A program made the position numbers and the translations under genes. Below the pieces are notes generated by a model. It was not told the DNA's origin. It saw only the letters and a list, made by a program, of their open reading frames with translations, and ran no database searches. This document shows positions 1 through 8,665 of a stretch of DNA of 47,902 bases, in pieces. The first letter of the stretch is position 1. The number at the start of each line of letters is the position of its first letter. The stretch is from JALZIF01 sp964584905 (GTDB lineage Bacteria; Gemmatimonadota; Gemmatimonadetes; Gemmatimonadales; Gemmatimonadaceae), in the NCBI GenBank assembly GCA_964584905.1, contig CAZPCC010000296.1, forward strand, positions 1-47,902, in the 5' to 3' direction.

Positions 1-45
1 GCTCATTGGGTTCGCACTCCGTCCTCTTGCAGCGTAGTGTGGCGC

Positions 46-624
46 ATGAGTAACGGATCGAAGATCACGCGGCGGCTGCGTGATTGGTCGCAGGGAGATC
101 AGGGCGCGCTCGATCAGGTCGTCGCCGCCGTGTACGACGAGCTGTCCGCGATTGCGCGTAGGCAGCTCCGCGGCGAGTCGCCGGGTCACACACTCGACAC
201 GTCTGCGGTCGTCCACGAGGCTTACCTCTGCCTACGGGACGCCGACGGCATCGAGTGGAAGAACCGTCAGCACTTCTTCGGTGTGGCCGGCCGGATCATG
301 CGACGCGTCCTCGTTCGTCACGCGCGCGACCGCCTGGCCCTCAAACGGGGTGCCGGAGGCCGTCACGTTCCGCTATCCCAGGCGCTGCTATTCACAGATC
401 CGCAGATCGAGCAGATCGTGGCGCTGGACGAGCTGATGGAGGGTCTCGACGCCCTCGGCCCCCGGTGCAGATCCGTCGTCGAGAGTCGTGTGTTCGCGGG
501 AATGACTCTGGAAGAGACGGCCACGTTCCTCGACGTTTCGTTGGCGACAGTGAAGCGGGATTGGAAGATTTCGAGGGCGTGGCTCAACGATGCCCTCGCT
601 ACGACTCACCGGGAGTCGCTATGA
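46..624 (+). CDS. ECF-subfamily RNA polymerase sigma factor (TIGR02999-like)
   Basis: A 192-residue sigma-70-type protein with region 2 in the first half (the YDEL...ARR segment, then HTLDTSAVVHEAYL, then WKNRQHFF) and a region 4 helix-turn-helix near the C terminus (GMTLEETATFLDVSLATVKRDW). These blocks match the TIGR02999 ECF subfamily, which is commonly encoded beside large Ser/Thr kinases. GTG 37 would add three residues; ATG 46 matches the family's usual MS- start better. The TGA stop overlaps the ATG of the kinase gene (ATGA at 621-624), so the pair is translationally coupled and probably acts in one signalling pathway (inference). Its own promoter lies mostly outside the window. Confidence 0.9.
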   Translation: MSNGSKITRRLRDWSQGDQGALDQVVAAVYDELSAIARRQLRGESPGHTLDTSAVVHEAYLCLRDADGIEWKNRQHFFGVAGRIMRRVLVRHARDRLALKRGAGGRHVPLSQALLFTDPQIEQIVALDELMEGLDALGPRCRSVVESRVFAGMTLEETATFLDVSLATVKRDWKISRAWLNDALATTHRESL

Positions 625-3600
625 CCTCCGACACGCTCGAGCGCGTACGAGACCTGTTCTTCGAGACGGTGGAGCTCGAGCCGGCGCAGCGGGATGCGGT
701 GGTTGGGCGGGCGGCCGCCGAGCATCCGAGGGTCGCCGACATGCTCCGCCGTCTACTCCTCGCCCACGATCGACAGGGTCCGCTCGATGAGCTCGCGTCA
801 GCCCTCGATCCGGTCCGCGGCGCGGGTTCCCGGCCGGTCGATAGGTCGTTCGAGGAGCGGTACCAAGTGCTTCGTACGTTGGGCCGAGGAGCCATGGGCG
901 TCGTCGAGCTAGCCCACGACCGGATGCTGGACCGCCTCGTCGCACTCAAGCGACTGTCGCTGCCGGTCGACCTACCGGAGCTTCACGCCACGAGAATCAC
1001 GGAGGAGGCCCGGGCCGCCGCTCGGATCTCGCATCCATATATCGCCACCGTATACTCGATCGAGACGGACCCGGAGGGCCTTACGGTCCTGAGCATGGAG
1101 TATTGTCCCGGGGAATCGCTGCGAGAGTGTTTGGCGCGTGGACCGCTGGGTCGAGAGGAGGCGCTTGAGATCGCCGCGCTGGTGGCCGAGGCCCTTGCCG
1201 CCGCCCATCAGCAAGGGGTCGTGCACCGTGATGTGAAGCCGGCCAACATTCTGATGGCCGGGGACGGAGCTGTACGTCTGGTCGACTTCGGGATCTCCCT
1301 GACCCGGGTCGAGGGTCGAAGCGGTACTCGGTACGTCGCAGGAACGCCAGGCTATATGGCGCCGGAGCAGGCTAGTGGCTCCGAGGTCGATGGTCGAACG
1401 GATCTCTGGTCCCTCGGTGTCGTCTTACGCGAGATGCTGACGGGATCGTCTGCGAGGGCGCACAGCGAGCCGGTGACCGGAGCCGCCGACGTCGGAGGCA
1501 AGGCTGGAATCGACGACCCCGAGGTCGCACGAGTGTTGGCGCGACTCCTCGCCGAGGACCCCGCAGCGAGGTACCCCGACGGGCACGCGCTCGCCGCCGA
1601 CCTCCGCGCACTGGTTTCGAAGGACGGTGGGTGGACAGTGGGACTTGAGCCCGTGCCTGCTCCACTCGACGACTTCATCGGCCGCGAGAACGAGGTGAAT
1701 CGTATCATCGGGGAGATTGCCGCGTCGCGGCTCGTCACCGTCGTCGGCCCGGGCGGGGTCGGCAAGACGCGGATCGTCAGCGAGATCGCGCACCAGGAAT
1801 GGGAGGGCAAGCCGGGCGTAGGGGTGTTCGTTCCTCTCGCGGCCGTTCACGCGCCCGGATCGGTGCTTCCTCTGGTCGCTTCGTACCTGCGCGTACCGAC
1901 CCGACCGGATGTGCCCATCCGCGATGCGATCCGAGCCGCGATCGGGCAGGTGGACATGCTGATCATTCTGGACAATTTCGAGCACGTGCTGAAAGCCGCC
2001 GAAGACGTGCTCGACCTCATGCACGTCTGCCCCAGGTTGCGGGTGCTCGTCACGAGTCGCGAGCGCCTCCGGCTGCGGGGGGAGCGCGATGTTCGGCTCG
2101 AACCCCTGGCTTGCGCCTCGAGCACCGTGGACGAGCCCGCGGGGACAGAGTCACCAGCAGCGCGACTGTTCCACGTGCGAGCTCCGCGACTGGTTGCGAA
2201 CGAACCCCTCGATCGCGAGCAGCTCAGCCTGGTCGAGGAGATCTGCAAGGCCGTGGATGGGCTGCCACTCGGGATCGAGCTGGCCGCGTCCGCGACGCGA
2301 ACGCACGAGCTCGAGGCCGTCGCCCACGGGTTGCGACATCTCTGGGATGACGCGCTGGATCGACCTGAGCGCCATCGCACCCTCGAGCGCGTTGCTCGTT
2401 GGAGCTTCGAGCTTCTGGAGGAGCCCGTGCGCCACTCGTGGCTTCAAGTGTCGACCTTCGTCGACCCGTTTTCGGCTGCCGATGCAGCCTGCGTCTGCGA
2501 TCGCGCCGAGGCGGACGTGGCGGCGCACCTCGAGAATCTCGTCGATCGCAGCCTGCTCAGGATCGTCGGCGACGACGATGGGCAGCCGCTGTTCGGCTTC
2601 CTGACCACCTTGCGTTCGTTCGCCCTCGCCGAGCGAGACCGCAGGCTCGATCGCGGCTCGTTATGCGACCGACATCTCGCACGATTCGCAGACCTAGGCG
2701 CGCTGGCTCGTGGTGAGCTGCAGGGAGCGGAGCAGGTGAGGTGGCTGGACCGGATCGAGCGCTCGGTCGGAGATCTCGGCGAAGCGCTACGCTGGTCCGT
2801 GGAGGCGGCCGACCCGGACCTCGGCATCGCCTTGATGCTCGACTTGTGGCGTTTCTGGCTGGCACGCGGCCGCGCCTACGAAGCACGGGAGTTGGTTGAG
2901 GGCCTGCTCGATTCGGAGGAAATGAAGACTACCGATCGGGCGCAGCTCCTCAACGTGCTGGCCTCATTCGAGCGAAACAGTGGAGCCGAAGATGCAGCGA
3001 TGCACCACCTCGAGGAGAGCCTCACCCTCTTCCGAGAGGTGGGGGACGAATCGCGGAGTGTGGATTTGTTCAATCAACTGAGCTGGTCCTACATCATGAA
3101 AACGGACCTGGCCACCGCCGAGGACTACGCAGCAGAGGCGATTCGGCTGAGCCAGAGGAGCGAATCTCCGCGGGCCATCGCCCTGGGACACAACAACCTG
3201 GGGTGGATCGCAAATTTCCGGGATCGAGGGAGTGTGGGGCGAAACCACCACGAGCGAAGCCTCGCGATCGTCCGCCGGGCCGCCGACCCTCGGGCCATCG
3301 TGTACGGGCTGACAAACCTGGCGTGGTCGTACCTGATCGAAGACCGCCCCGAAGAGGCGATGGAGGCGCTTGCCGAGGCCCGACGTCTGTGGCGGGATGT
3401 TCGTGATCCGCTGATGGAAGGGTGGCTCTCGACCATCCTCGGCCTCGCTCTGGACCGGTTTGGTCGCACGGAGGAGGCGATCGACACTCTTCTTCGCGCG
3501 GTGGCGAGGGGGGAACGGTTCCGCGTGGGGCCCGGGCTCGCCTGGGCCCTGGTGGCGCTGGGCCAGGTCCAGCGGACGAGCGGCCGTGATGTCGCCGCCG

Positions 3601-3845
3601 CCGACACTCTCCTGCACGGCATCGACGTGGCGGAGCGGGCGAACAGCGACTGGGCTGTGGCCCGGTGTCGGATGGAGTTGGCCATGCTTCCGTCGGTCTC
3701 GAACGACGAGGCCACGCGGTATGCGCACCTCGTAGCTGCCATCGATGTGTGGACCCGGATCCGAAACGAGCGCAGACTCGACGAATGCCACGGCCTTCTG
3801 AAGAGCGCCAGCCCCAGCGACCGGCATCCCGACGCGAGTGGTTGA
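621..3845 (+). CDS. Ser/Thr protein kinase with NB-ARC-like ATPase and TPR region
   Basis: A 1,074-residue, probably cytosolic multidomain signalling protein. A short N-terminal region resembles those of other sigma-coupled kinases. The kinase domain spans about residues 78-330: glycine loop GRGAMGVV near 88, VALKRL, catalytic HRDVKPANIL near 202, DFGISL, then GTPGYMAPEQ. An AfsR/NB-ARC-like ATPase follows, with Walker A GPGGVGKT near 376, Walker B LIILDNFEHVL and the sensor LVTSRERLRLRGE. The last ~400 residues are helical TPR-like repeats, for example AMHHLEESLTLFREVGDESR. The frame is open back to 255, but that part is read over the sigma gene; ATG 621 overlapping the sigma stop is the credible start. 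I infer that ligand or protein binding to the TPR part gates kinase and sigma activity. The input signal is unknown. There is no membrane segment. Confidence 0.9.
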   Translation: MTSDTLERVRDLFFETVELEPAQRDAVVGRAAAEHPRVADMLRRLLLAHDRQGPLDELASALDPVRGAGSRPVDRSFEERYQVLRTLGRGAMGVVELAHDRMLDRLVALKRLSLPVDLPELHATRITEEARAAARISHPYIATVYSIETDPEGLTVLSMEYCPGESLRECLARGPLGREEALEIAALVAEALAAAHQQGVVHRDVKPANILMAGDGAVRLVDFGISLTRVEGRSGTRYVAGTPGYMAPEQASGSEVDGRTDLWSLGVVLREMLTGSSARAHSEPVTGAADVGGKAGIDDPEVARVLARLLAEDPAARYPDGHALAADLRALVSKDGGWTVGLEPVPAPLDDFIGRENEVNRIIGEIAASRLVTVVGPGGVGKTRIVSEIAHQEWEGKPGVGVFVPLAAVHAPGSVLPLVASYLRVPTRPDVPIRDAIRAAIGQVDMLIILDNFEHVLKAAEDVLDLMHVCPRLRVLVTSRERLRLRGERDVRLEPLACASSTVDEPAGTESPAARLFHVRAPRLVANEPLDREQLSLVEEICKAVDGLPLGIELAASATRTHELEAVAHGLRHLWDDALDRPERHRTLERVARWSFELLEEPVRHSWLQVSTFVDPFSAADAACVCDRAEADVAAHLENLVDRSLLRIVGDDDGQPLFGFLTTLRSFALAERDRRLDRGSLCDRHLARFADLGALARGELQGAEQVRWLDRIERSVGDLGEALRWSVEAADPDLGIALMLDLWRFWLARGRAYEARELVEGLLDSEEMKTTDRAQLLNVLASFERNSGAEDAAMHHLEESLTLFREVGDESRSVDLFNQLSWSYIMKTDLATAEDYAAEAIRLSQRSESPRAIALGHNNLGWIANFRDRGSVGRNHHERSLAIVRRAADPRAIVYGLTNLAWSYLIEDRPEEAMEALAEARRLWRDVRDPLMEGWLSTILGLALDRFGRTEEAIDTLLRAVARGERFRVGPGLAWALVALGQVQRTSGRDVAAADTLLHGIDVAERANSDWAVARCRMELAMLPSVSNDEATRYAHLVAAIDVWTRIRNERRLDECHGLLKSASPSDRHPDASG

Positions 3846-3887
3846 AGAGAGACGCCTTCTACGTGAACGCCGGCCCGGCCCCCGCCT

Positions 3888-4162
3888 TCACGGCTCCGGC
3901 TCCGGCGGCTCCTCCACCACCGGCGGCGGCTCCGGCCGCGGTCCGGGCTCGAGCCCCGACCCGTCCGCCCACCGCTACGTCTCCACGACCAGGTCGGCGC
4001 GCGGCCCGAATCCTTCGGCATATTCCACCGGGTAGTAAGCGGTCCGAAACATATTCCGAGTGAGTTCGCGGCTCGGGCGAGACGCATGAGTTCGATAAAC
4101 CGCTCATCACTCCGAATCGTGAGCCATAGCTCCTGCGGAGCAACGACTTCATAGTCGTCCAC
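3888..4162 (-). pseudogene. Disrupted second integron cassette gene, unknown function
   Basis: From GTG 4162 the reading frame gives a convincing helical protein start (DDYEVVAPQELWLTIRSDER, then FIELMRLARAANSL). After that, the natural continuation (NMFRTAYYPVEYAEGFG, then PRADLVVET) lies in another frame, so about one base has been lost near 4045. That frame reaches an in-frame TAG at 3975-3977. Beyond it the same frame continues into a Pro/Glu-rich tail (PPPVVEEPPEPEP) ending with TGA at 3888-3890. The fragment starts right after the attC of cassette 1, so it sits where a second cassette should be, but no attC of its own follows. I do not recognise the family. Sequencing error could explain the frameshift but is less likely to explain both lesions. 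Confidence 0.6.
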
Positions 4163-4196
4163 GGTTGCTTTGCGTCCGGTGAGAGGTTCGGTGTCG

Positions 4197-4291
4197 CCCT
4201 AACGCCTGAGTTCAGCTGCAAGACTCGTAATAAATGCGAGCGCGCAGCGCGAGCTTCCATAGCGTCTTGTCGGCTGCAACGTACGTTAGGT
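4197..4291 (-). repeat. attC recombination site of cassette 1
   Basis: A 95-bp imperfect palindrome. On the minus strand R'' is ACCTAAC (4291-4285) and R' is GTTAGGG (4203-4197). The inner L boxes are CAGCCG/CAAGAC on one side and CAGCTG/CAAGAC on the other. The cassette gene's TAA stop falls inside R'', which is typical of integron cassettes. The folded bottom strand would be the substrate for IntI. Confidence 0.82.
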
Positions 4292-4618
4292 TGCAGGCGC
4301 GACAATGTCCACCGGCGCATCTCGCGCAAGACCACAATGGCGACAGGTGTCGACCAAAGGCCAGTGACGGCCAAGCGAAGTGGGCACTGAGAACGGCTGA
4401 ACGCAGCGCGGACAGGGCCAGAGTGCCAGCCGTGTCCCGTTCCGGTAGTACAGCGCTAGGCCTAGGGCGCCCACAACGAGAAACGCTGCAAACCCAAGGC
4501 CGACACGTTCAAACATCGCTCCGGCGAGCACCGCGCCCGGAAGTACAAGCACGCTTAGGACGAAAGCTCGGCGGCGCCGATGGAACTCAGCCCACGTGCT
4601 AGCGGACATCACATCCAT
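4286..4618 (-). CDS. Integron cassette protein: small membrane protein with a CxxC...CxxC pair
   Basis: A 110-residue protein. A basic start (FHRRRR) is followed by two hydrophobic segments (about residues 19-36 and 43-56) and a C-terminal part with CPRC and CRHC pairs, a possible zinc ribbon facing one side of the membrane. ATG 4618 is the first good start in the cassette; ATG 4609 is an alternative. The TAA stop lies in the attC R'' core. Expression would depend on read-through from the integrase side or an internal promoter. I do not recognise the family, and function is unknown, as for most chromosomal cassette products. Confidence 0.65.
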   Translation of the reverse strand: MDVMSASTWAEFHRRRRAFVLSVLVLPGAVLAGAMFERVGLGFAAFLVVGALGLALYYRNGTRLALWPCPRCVQPFSVPTSLGRHWPLVDTCRHCGLARDAPVDIVAPAT

Positions 4619-4629
4619 AAGTGGTTGCA

Positions 4630-4693
4630 ACCTAACGCATAATGGACCTGCCACCACACCCACCCACCCCTCAACTACAATACTCCGCGCCGC
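4630..4693 (-). other. attI-type region and integron/cassette junction
   Basis: This stretch lies between the integrase stop (4694) and the first cassette base. The boundary core GTTAGGT (4636-4630) is followed by the palindrome GGTTGCAACC. The 11-bp sequence GTTAGGTTGCA at 4285-4295 and its complement at 4626-4636 flank the cassette. The attI extent is inferred from position; only the core site is directly visible. Confidence 0.6.
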
Positions 4694-5683
4694 CTACTCC
4701 GGCCAACCCTGCAGACCCAAACTGTCCGCAGGACTCCGGACCAACAAGCCCCCACGATTCAGAACGTGAGTGTAGAGCATCGTCGTCGATACGTCCCGGT
4801 GACCGAGCAGCTCCTGCACCGTGCGAATGTCCTGGCCGGATTCCAGAAGATGGGTCGCAAATGAATGCCGCAACGTGTGGCAGCTCGCTCGCTTCGAGAT
4901 CCCGCTGGCTCGCACAGCTTCCGCCATCGCACGCTGCATCGCCGAAGGATCGATGTGATGACGGCGTACTTCGCCCGACTCACGGTCACGATACCGGCGC
5001 CGCGCCGGGAACACCCACTGCCAGGCCCAGCTCCGCCCCGCGTTCCGGTCCTTTCTGCCCAACGCGTACGGCAGCGCCACCCAACCACCCCCCAATGCAA
5101 GATCGCGCGTGTGTTGCGCGCGTGCCGACTCCATGTGCCGATGCAGCATTCCGAGCGCCGCTTCAGGAATTACCGTGACGCGATCCTTTGCTCCCTTGCC
5201 ACGCCGCACCCGCAACTCGCGTCGTTCCACATCCACGTCCTTGATTCTCGACGCCAGGCACTCCATCAACCGCATCCCTCCGCCGTACAACAAGATCCCG
5301 ATCAGCCGGTAAACTCCCGTTAGCCGCTCCAGAACCGCCCCCACCTCGGCGCTGGTAAGGACCACGGGAATGCGAACCGGGGTGCGCGCTCGCGGAATCT
5401 CGCCAAGTTCCTCAATAGGCTGATCGAGGATGTCCCGATACAGAAACAGGAGCGCCGCACGCGCCTGGCTCTGTGTCGAAACCGCGACTTTGCGCTACAC
5501 GGCGAGGTGCCGGAGAAATTCGCGCACGTGCCGCGCCCCGAGCCCGATCGGATGCACCGTGCCGTGATAGCGGATGAATCGCCTGATCCAGTCCACGTAG
5601 GTAGACTCGGTGCGCGGGCTGTAGTGCCGGAGACGCATGTTAGCACGCACCGACTGCAAGAGCTTCGTTTTGGGCTGCGACAC
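4694..5683 (-). pseudogene. intI: Integron integrase with an in-frame amber stop
   Basis: A tyrosine recombinase of the IntI subfamily, 328 residues plus one internal stop. From GTG 5683 (GGAGAG about 8 nt upstream) the N-terminal SAM-like domain reads SQPKTKLLQSVR, then RHYSPRTESTYVDWIRRFI. The frame meets TAG at 5495-5497, between HLAV and RKVAVSTQSQARAALLFLYR, and continues in the same frame to TAG at 4694. The catalytic residues look intact: Arg in GGGMRLMECL, HTLRHSFATHLL, ELLGHRDVSTT and Tyr in MLYTHVLNRG. The IntI-specific insert is present (WAWQWVFPARRR...HHIDPSAMQRA). A single G-to-T change (GAG to TAG) would explain the stop, so inactivation looks recent. Suppression or a sequencing error are alternatives. 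Confidence 0.85.
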
Positions 5684-6031
5684 AGGCGAGACTCTCCGAC
5701 CAAGGAACCGGTGAGTTAGAACCCACCAATCTGCGCCGTCGGTCGGACGACCCTGCAACCCAAACCGCGTACCCGATAGCCAATTTGACGCCACGCGCAA
5801 CATGCTTTCTATCGATCGGAAACGGCGGCGCGAGCGCGTCGGGCTGTTCCGCCGGCGCTCTAGAGCGGATCCGTACCCTTCGGCGTGGCTACATGCGCGA
5901 CGCGATGCGGCATCGGCGATCACTATACGGCGCGCCCGTAGCTCGAGAGACATGCTCACCACCCTCGATCGACAACGCAATCCATGATTGCGGCCAGGAA
6001 CTCCTACCTGCTAAGCGGTGCCCGACCAACG
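5684..6031. other. Intergenic region between ligD and the integrase gene
   Basis: No supported gene in these 348 bp. The integrase promoter should be here, but I see no clear -35/-10 pair and no recognisable LexA box. A short dyad, GGTCG-TC-CGACC, lies about 65 bp upstream of the integrase start; its significance is unknown. Confidence 0.5.
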
Positions 6032-8665
6032 CTACGCATCCGTGCCCGGATCCACACTCACCTCCACCGACAAGACCGCCGACAGTTCCTGCAGCACCCC
6101 ACCCAGATCCGGTTTCTCCTCGATCGCCCCCACCACCGTATCGACTCCGAGCCGCTCCATGCGATCGACCGCCGTTCTGATCGTGAACGCCCTCGGATCG
6201 AGCTGTGAATTCACCTCGCTCCAATGCAGCGGCATCGAAACCGTTGCTCCCGGCAGGGGGCGGACGCTGAACGGTGCCACAATCGTCTGACCGGTCCGGT
6301 TTTGAAGGTAGTCGAAGTAGACCTTGTCCCCCCGCCTCGATACATGCCGGGTGATCGTGGCAACGTCGTGGAGTTCCCTGAGGACCACCCGGGCGAGCAG
6401 CTCGCCTAACGTGCGCGACTGCGCGTACGTGCACTGGCGTCCAAGCGGCAGCAGAATGTGCAATCCGGTCTTGCCGGTCGTTTTCACGTAGTTCGGAAGA
6501 CCGATGGACTCGCAGAGATCGTGCAGCACCAGCGCCGTTCGCACCACATCGGAAAACGGGGCTTCCTTGGGATCCAGGTCTATTACGCACCAGTCGGGAA
6601 GCTCCAGCGTTCCAACGCGGCTCGCCCAGAGGTGCATTGGAATGGAGCCGAGGTTCGCCAGGTAGAGCAGCGACTCCTCGTCATCGCAGACGAAGTAGCG
6701 AATCTCGCGCTGTGTATCCTCGCTCCAGATCGGCTCCGTGCGAATCCACGAGGGGACGAACTCCGGCGCATCCTTCTGGTAGAAGGATTTCCCATCGATG
6801 CCATCGGGAAATCGCGTCAGCACCAGCGGCCGGTTCCTGAGATACGGCAGCATCCATGGCGATACAGAACGGTAGTAATCGATGAGATCGCCCTTGGTGT
6901 ACCGCTCAGCAGGCCAGTAAACCTTGCCGAGATTCGAGAAGGTTACGATCCTGCCGGTGGGTTCCTGTGATGTCTCGATAGGCGGCTCCGCGGTCTCAGC
7001 CGGCTCCGCCGCCCCTTCATCCGCCCCACGTCCGGCGTCATCGCCCCAGTCCTGGCGAACGCAGTCCGCCGGGTCCTTGTCGGTGCGCAATCTCAGAAAG
7101 GTGGGATGGCGCAGCAGCCCGTCGGGCGTCCATTCGCGGAAGCGCACTTCGCATACATAACGCGGCTCCACCCAGGTAGTGGTTCGCGTCTCCGGAATCC
7201 TGCTGCTGTCCAGCGGAGGAGCGCCCGGTTCCAGCGCCGGACCCGCACAGGCAGCGTCCTTGCGAACGATTGCCTCGAGCTTCGTCATGATCTCGCCGAG
7301 CAACGCGTCGTCGAATCCGGTTCCCGCGCGGCCGGCATAGACCAGCGTGTCACCTACGTAATCGGCAAGCTGCAGCGCTCCGAAGTGGCTGCGACTCCCT
7401 CTCGATGCCGTGAACCCGACGATGACGAAGTCCGCCGTTGGGTCCGTCTTCATCTTGAGCCACTTCTCGCTCCGGCCGGGGCGGTATGGCGAGTCCGCCT
7501 GCTTGGCGATGATCCCCTCGAGGCCGAGCGCCTCCACCTGCTCCAGGAATCGCTCGCCCTCGCGCTCGATGTGATCGAGTGCGCGCACGATTCCAAGCTT
7601 GGGAACGGCGCCCATCAGAAGCGCCTTACGCTGAACCAGCGGAAGCGGGCGAAGATCGAAGTCTTCGAATGCCAGAAGATCGAAGGCGAAGTACGTCGCC
7701 GGCAGATCGACAGTGGCGCGCCGAACGTCGAGCGGCGACGTAAGGCGCCCGCGACGCTGCAGTTGGGAAAAGCTCGGCTTGCCCTGCGCATCGAGTACGA
7801 CGACCTCGCCATCGATGATAAAATCGTCGAACGGCAGCGCCCTGACTGCGCGAGCAATCTCGGGAAAAACGCCGGTGTAGTCGTTCCCGTTGCGGGTGAG
7901 CAGCAGCGCTTCGCCCCCTGACTTGCCCGCCAGAAGCCGGTAGCCGTCGAGCTTGAGCTCGAAAACCCAATCGTCGCGCGTGAACGGCTTGGCCCGCGGG
8001 CTGGCAAGCATCACCTTTACCGAACGCGGATCGACCCGAGCTCTCGGCGCGGAGGTCTGCGTGAGGGCGGCCCTGAGCGACGCGGCCGGGCTGCGTCCCT
8101 CCTTCACTTCCTCAACGGTCAGCCCGGACAGCACCGACGTCTCGGGGAACTGATCGCCCGGCGAGGCTACCCACTCATCGCGCTCCTTGATGAGGAGCCA
8201 GTCACGCTCGCTCTTCTTGATCTTCACCAGCGTCCATTTCCCGTGCAGCTTGAGGCCGCGGAGCTCGAAGAGCAGCTTCCCCTTCGCCAACCCTTCGCGC
8301 CAATCCTCCAGGGCTATCCACTCCCCGCGGTCCCATACGATTACTCCTCCCGCGCCGTAGTTCCCGGCTGGAATTATCCCCTCGAAATCGCCGTACTCGA
8401 GGGGGTGGTCCTCGACCATGACGGCGAGGCGCTTGTCGTTGGTATCGTAGGAAGGGCCCTTTGGCACGGCCCACGAGCGCAGTACGCCCTCCATCTCGAG
8501 CCTGAGATCGTAGTGGAGGTGCCGCGCGGCATGCTTGTGGACGACGAACAGCCGGCCGGGAACGGCTGAGACCGTCCCCATTGGCTCCGTGGTCGAGTCC
8601 GCCGTCCGCTTAGCGCGGTAGAGGCTCAGGTTGTCGCGCTTGTCTTCGTCGCTACTTGCCGTCAT
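6032..8665 (-). CDS. ligD: NHEJ DNA ligase LigD (phosphoesterase-ligase-polymerase)
   Basis: An 877-residue ATP-dependent ligase for non-homologous end joining. The 3'-phosphoesterase domain comes first (about 40-160; HKHAARHLHYDLRLE, then SWAVPKGPS). The ligase domain has its adenylated lysine at about 238 in ELKLDGYR, followed by the OB-fold part. The primase-like polymerase domain starts near 560 (VYWPAERYTKGDLIDYY, then WCVIDLDPKE with the metal-binding DxD, then TTGKTGLHILLPLG). Length and PE-LIG-POL order are those of a full LigD. It processes and seals Ku-bound double-strand ends. It is transcribed away from ku across a 202-bp divergent promoter region, so the two are likely co-regulated. 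It stops with TAG, which shows that TAG is a genuine stop codon in this genome. Confidence 0.96.
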   Translation of the reverse strand: MTASSDEDKRDNLSLYRAKRTADSTTEPMGTVSAVPGRLFVVHKHAARHLHYDLRLEMEGVLRSWAVPKGPSYDTNDKRLAVMVEDHPLEYGDFEGIIPAGNYGAGGVIVWDRGEWIALEDWREGLAKGKLLFELRGLKLHGKWTLVKIKKSERDWLLIKERDEWVASPGDQFPETSVLSGLTVEEVKEGRSPAASLRAALTQTSAPRARVDPRSVKVMLASPRAKPFTRDDWVFELKLDGYRLLAGKSGGEALLLTRNGNDYTGVFPEIARAVRALPFDDFIIDGEVVVLDAQGKPSFSQLQRRGRLTSPLDVRRATVDLPATYFAFDLLAFEDFDLRPLPLVQRKALLMGAVPKLGIVRALDHIEREGERFLEQVEALGLEGIIAKQADSPYRPGRSEKWLKMKTDPTADFVIVGFTASRGSRSHFGALQLADYVGDTLVYAGRAGTGFDDALLGEIMTKLEAIVRKDAACAGPALEPGAPPLDSSRIPETRTTTWVEPRYVCEVRFREWTPDGLLRHPTFLRLRTDKDPADCVRQDWGDDAGRGADEGAAEPAETAEPPIETSQEPTGRIVTFSNLGKVYWPAERYTKGDLIDYYRSVSPWMLPYLRNRPLVLTRFPDGIDGKSFYQKDAPEFVPSWIRTEPIWSEDTQREIRYFVCDDEESLLYLANLGSIPMHLWASRVGTLELPDWCVIDLDPKEAPFSDVVRTALVLHDLCESIGLPNYVKTTGKTGLHILLPLGRQCTYAQSRTLGELLARVVLRELHDVATITRHVSRRGDKVYFDYLQNRTGQTIVAPFSVRPLPGATVSMPLHWSEVNSQLDPRAFTIRTAVDRMERLGVDTVVGAIEEKPDLGGVLQELSAVLSVEVSVDPGTDA

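Larger units (their letters stand above)
4197..5683 (-). mobile_element. Decaying chromosomal integron, integrase and cassette in the same orientation
   Basis: Read on the minus strand, the order is: integrase gene (with one internal amber), a short attI-type region, a cassette boundary GTTAGGT at 4636-4630, one cassette ORF, and its attC ending in GTTAGGG at 4203-4197. The cassette boundary GTTAGGT is the exact complement of the attC R'' core ACCTAAC, as expected for a cassette inserted by IntI. Integrase and cassette point the same way, whereas the common layout is divergent. Same-direction integrons have been described in some spirochaetes and planctomycetes. Confidence 0.8.

Noticed and set aside
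255..620. N-terminal extension of the kinase frame back to 255
   Set aside because: It overlaps the sigma factor in another frame and has skewed Arg/Pro composition; the ATGA overlap at 621 is the better start.
2964..3827. Minus-strand frame opposite the kinase TPR region
   Set aside because: It is a shadow of the kinase gene, with no domain, start signal or neighbour support.
3975..5497. TAG might be recoded as an amino acid, since two coherent frames run through it
   Set aside because: ligD, ccmB and the SPFH gene end with TAG at natural protein ends, and the cassette gene also has a frameshift, so decay is simpler.
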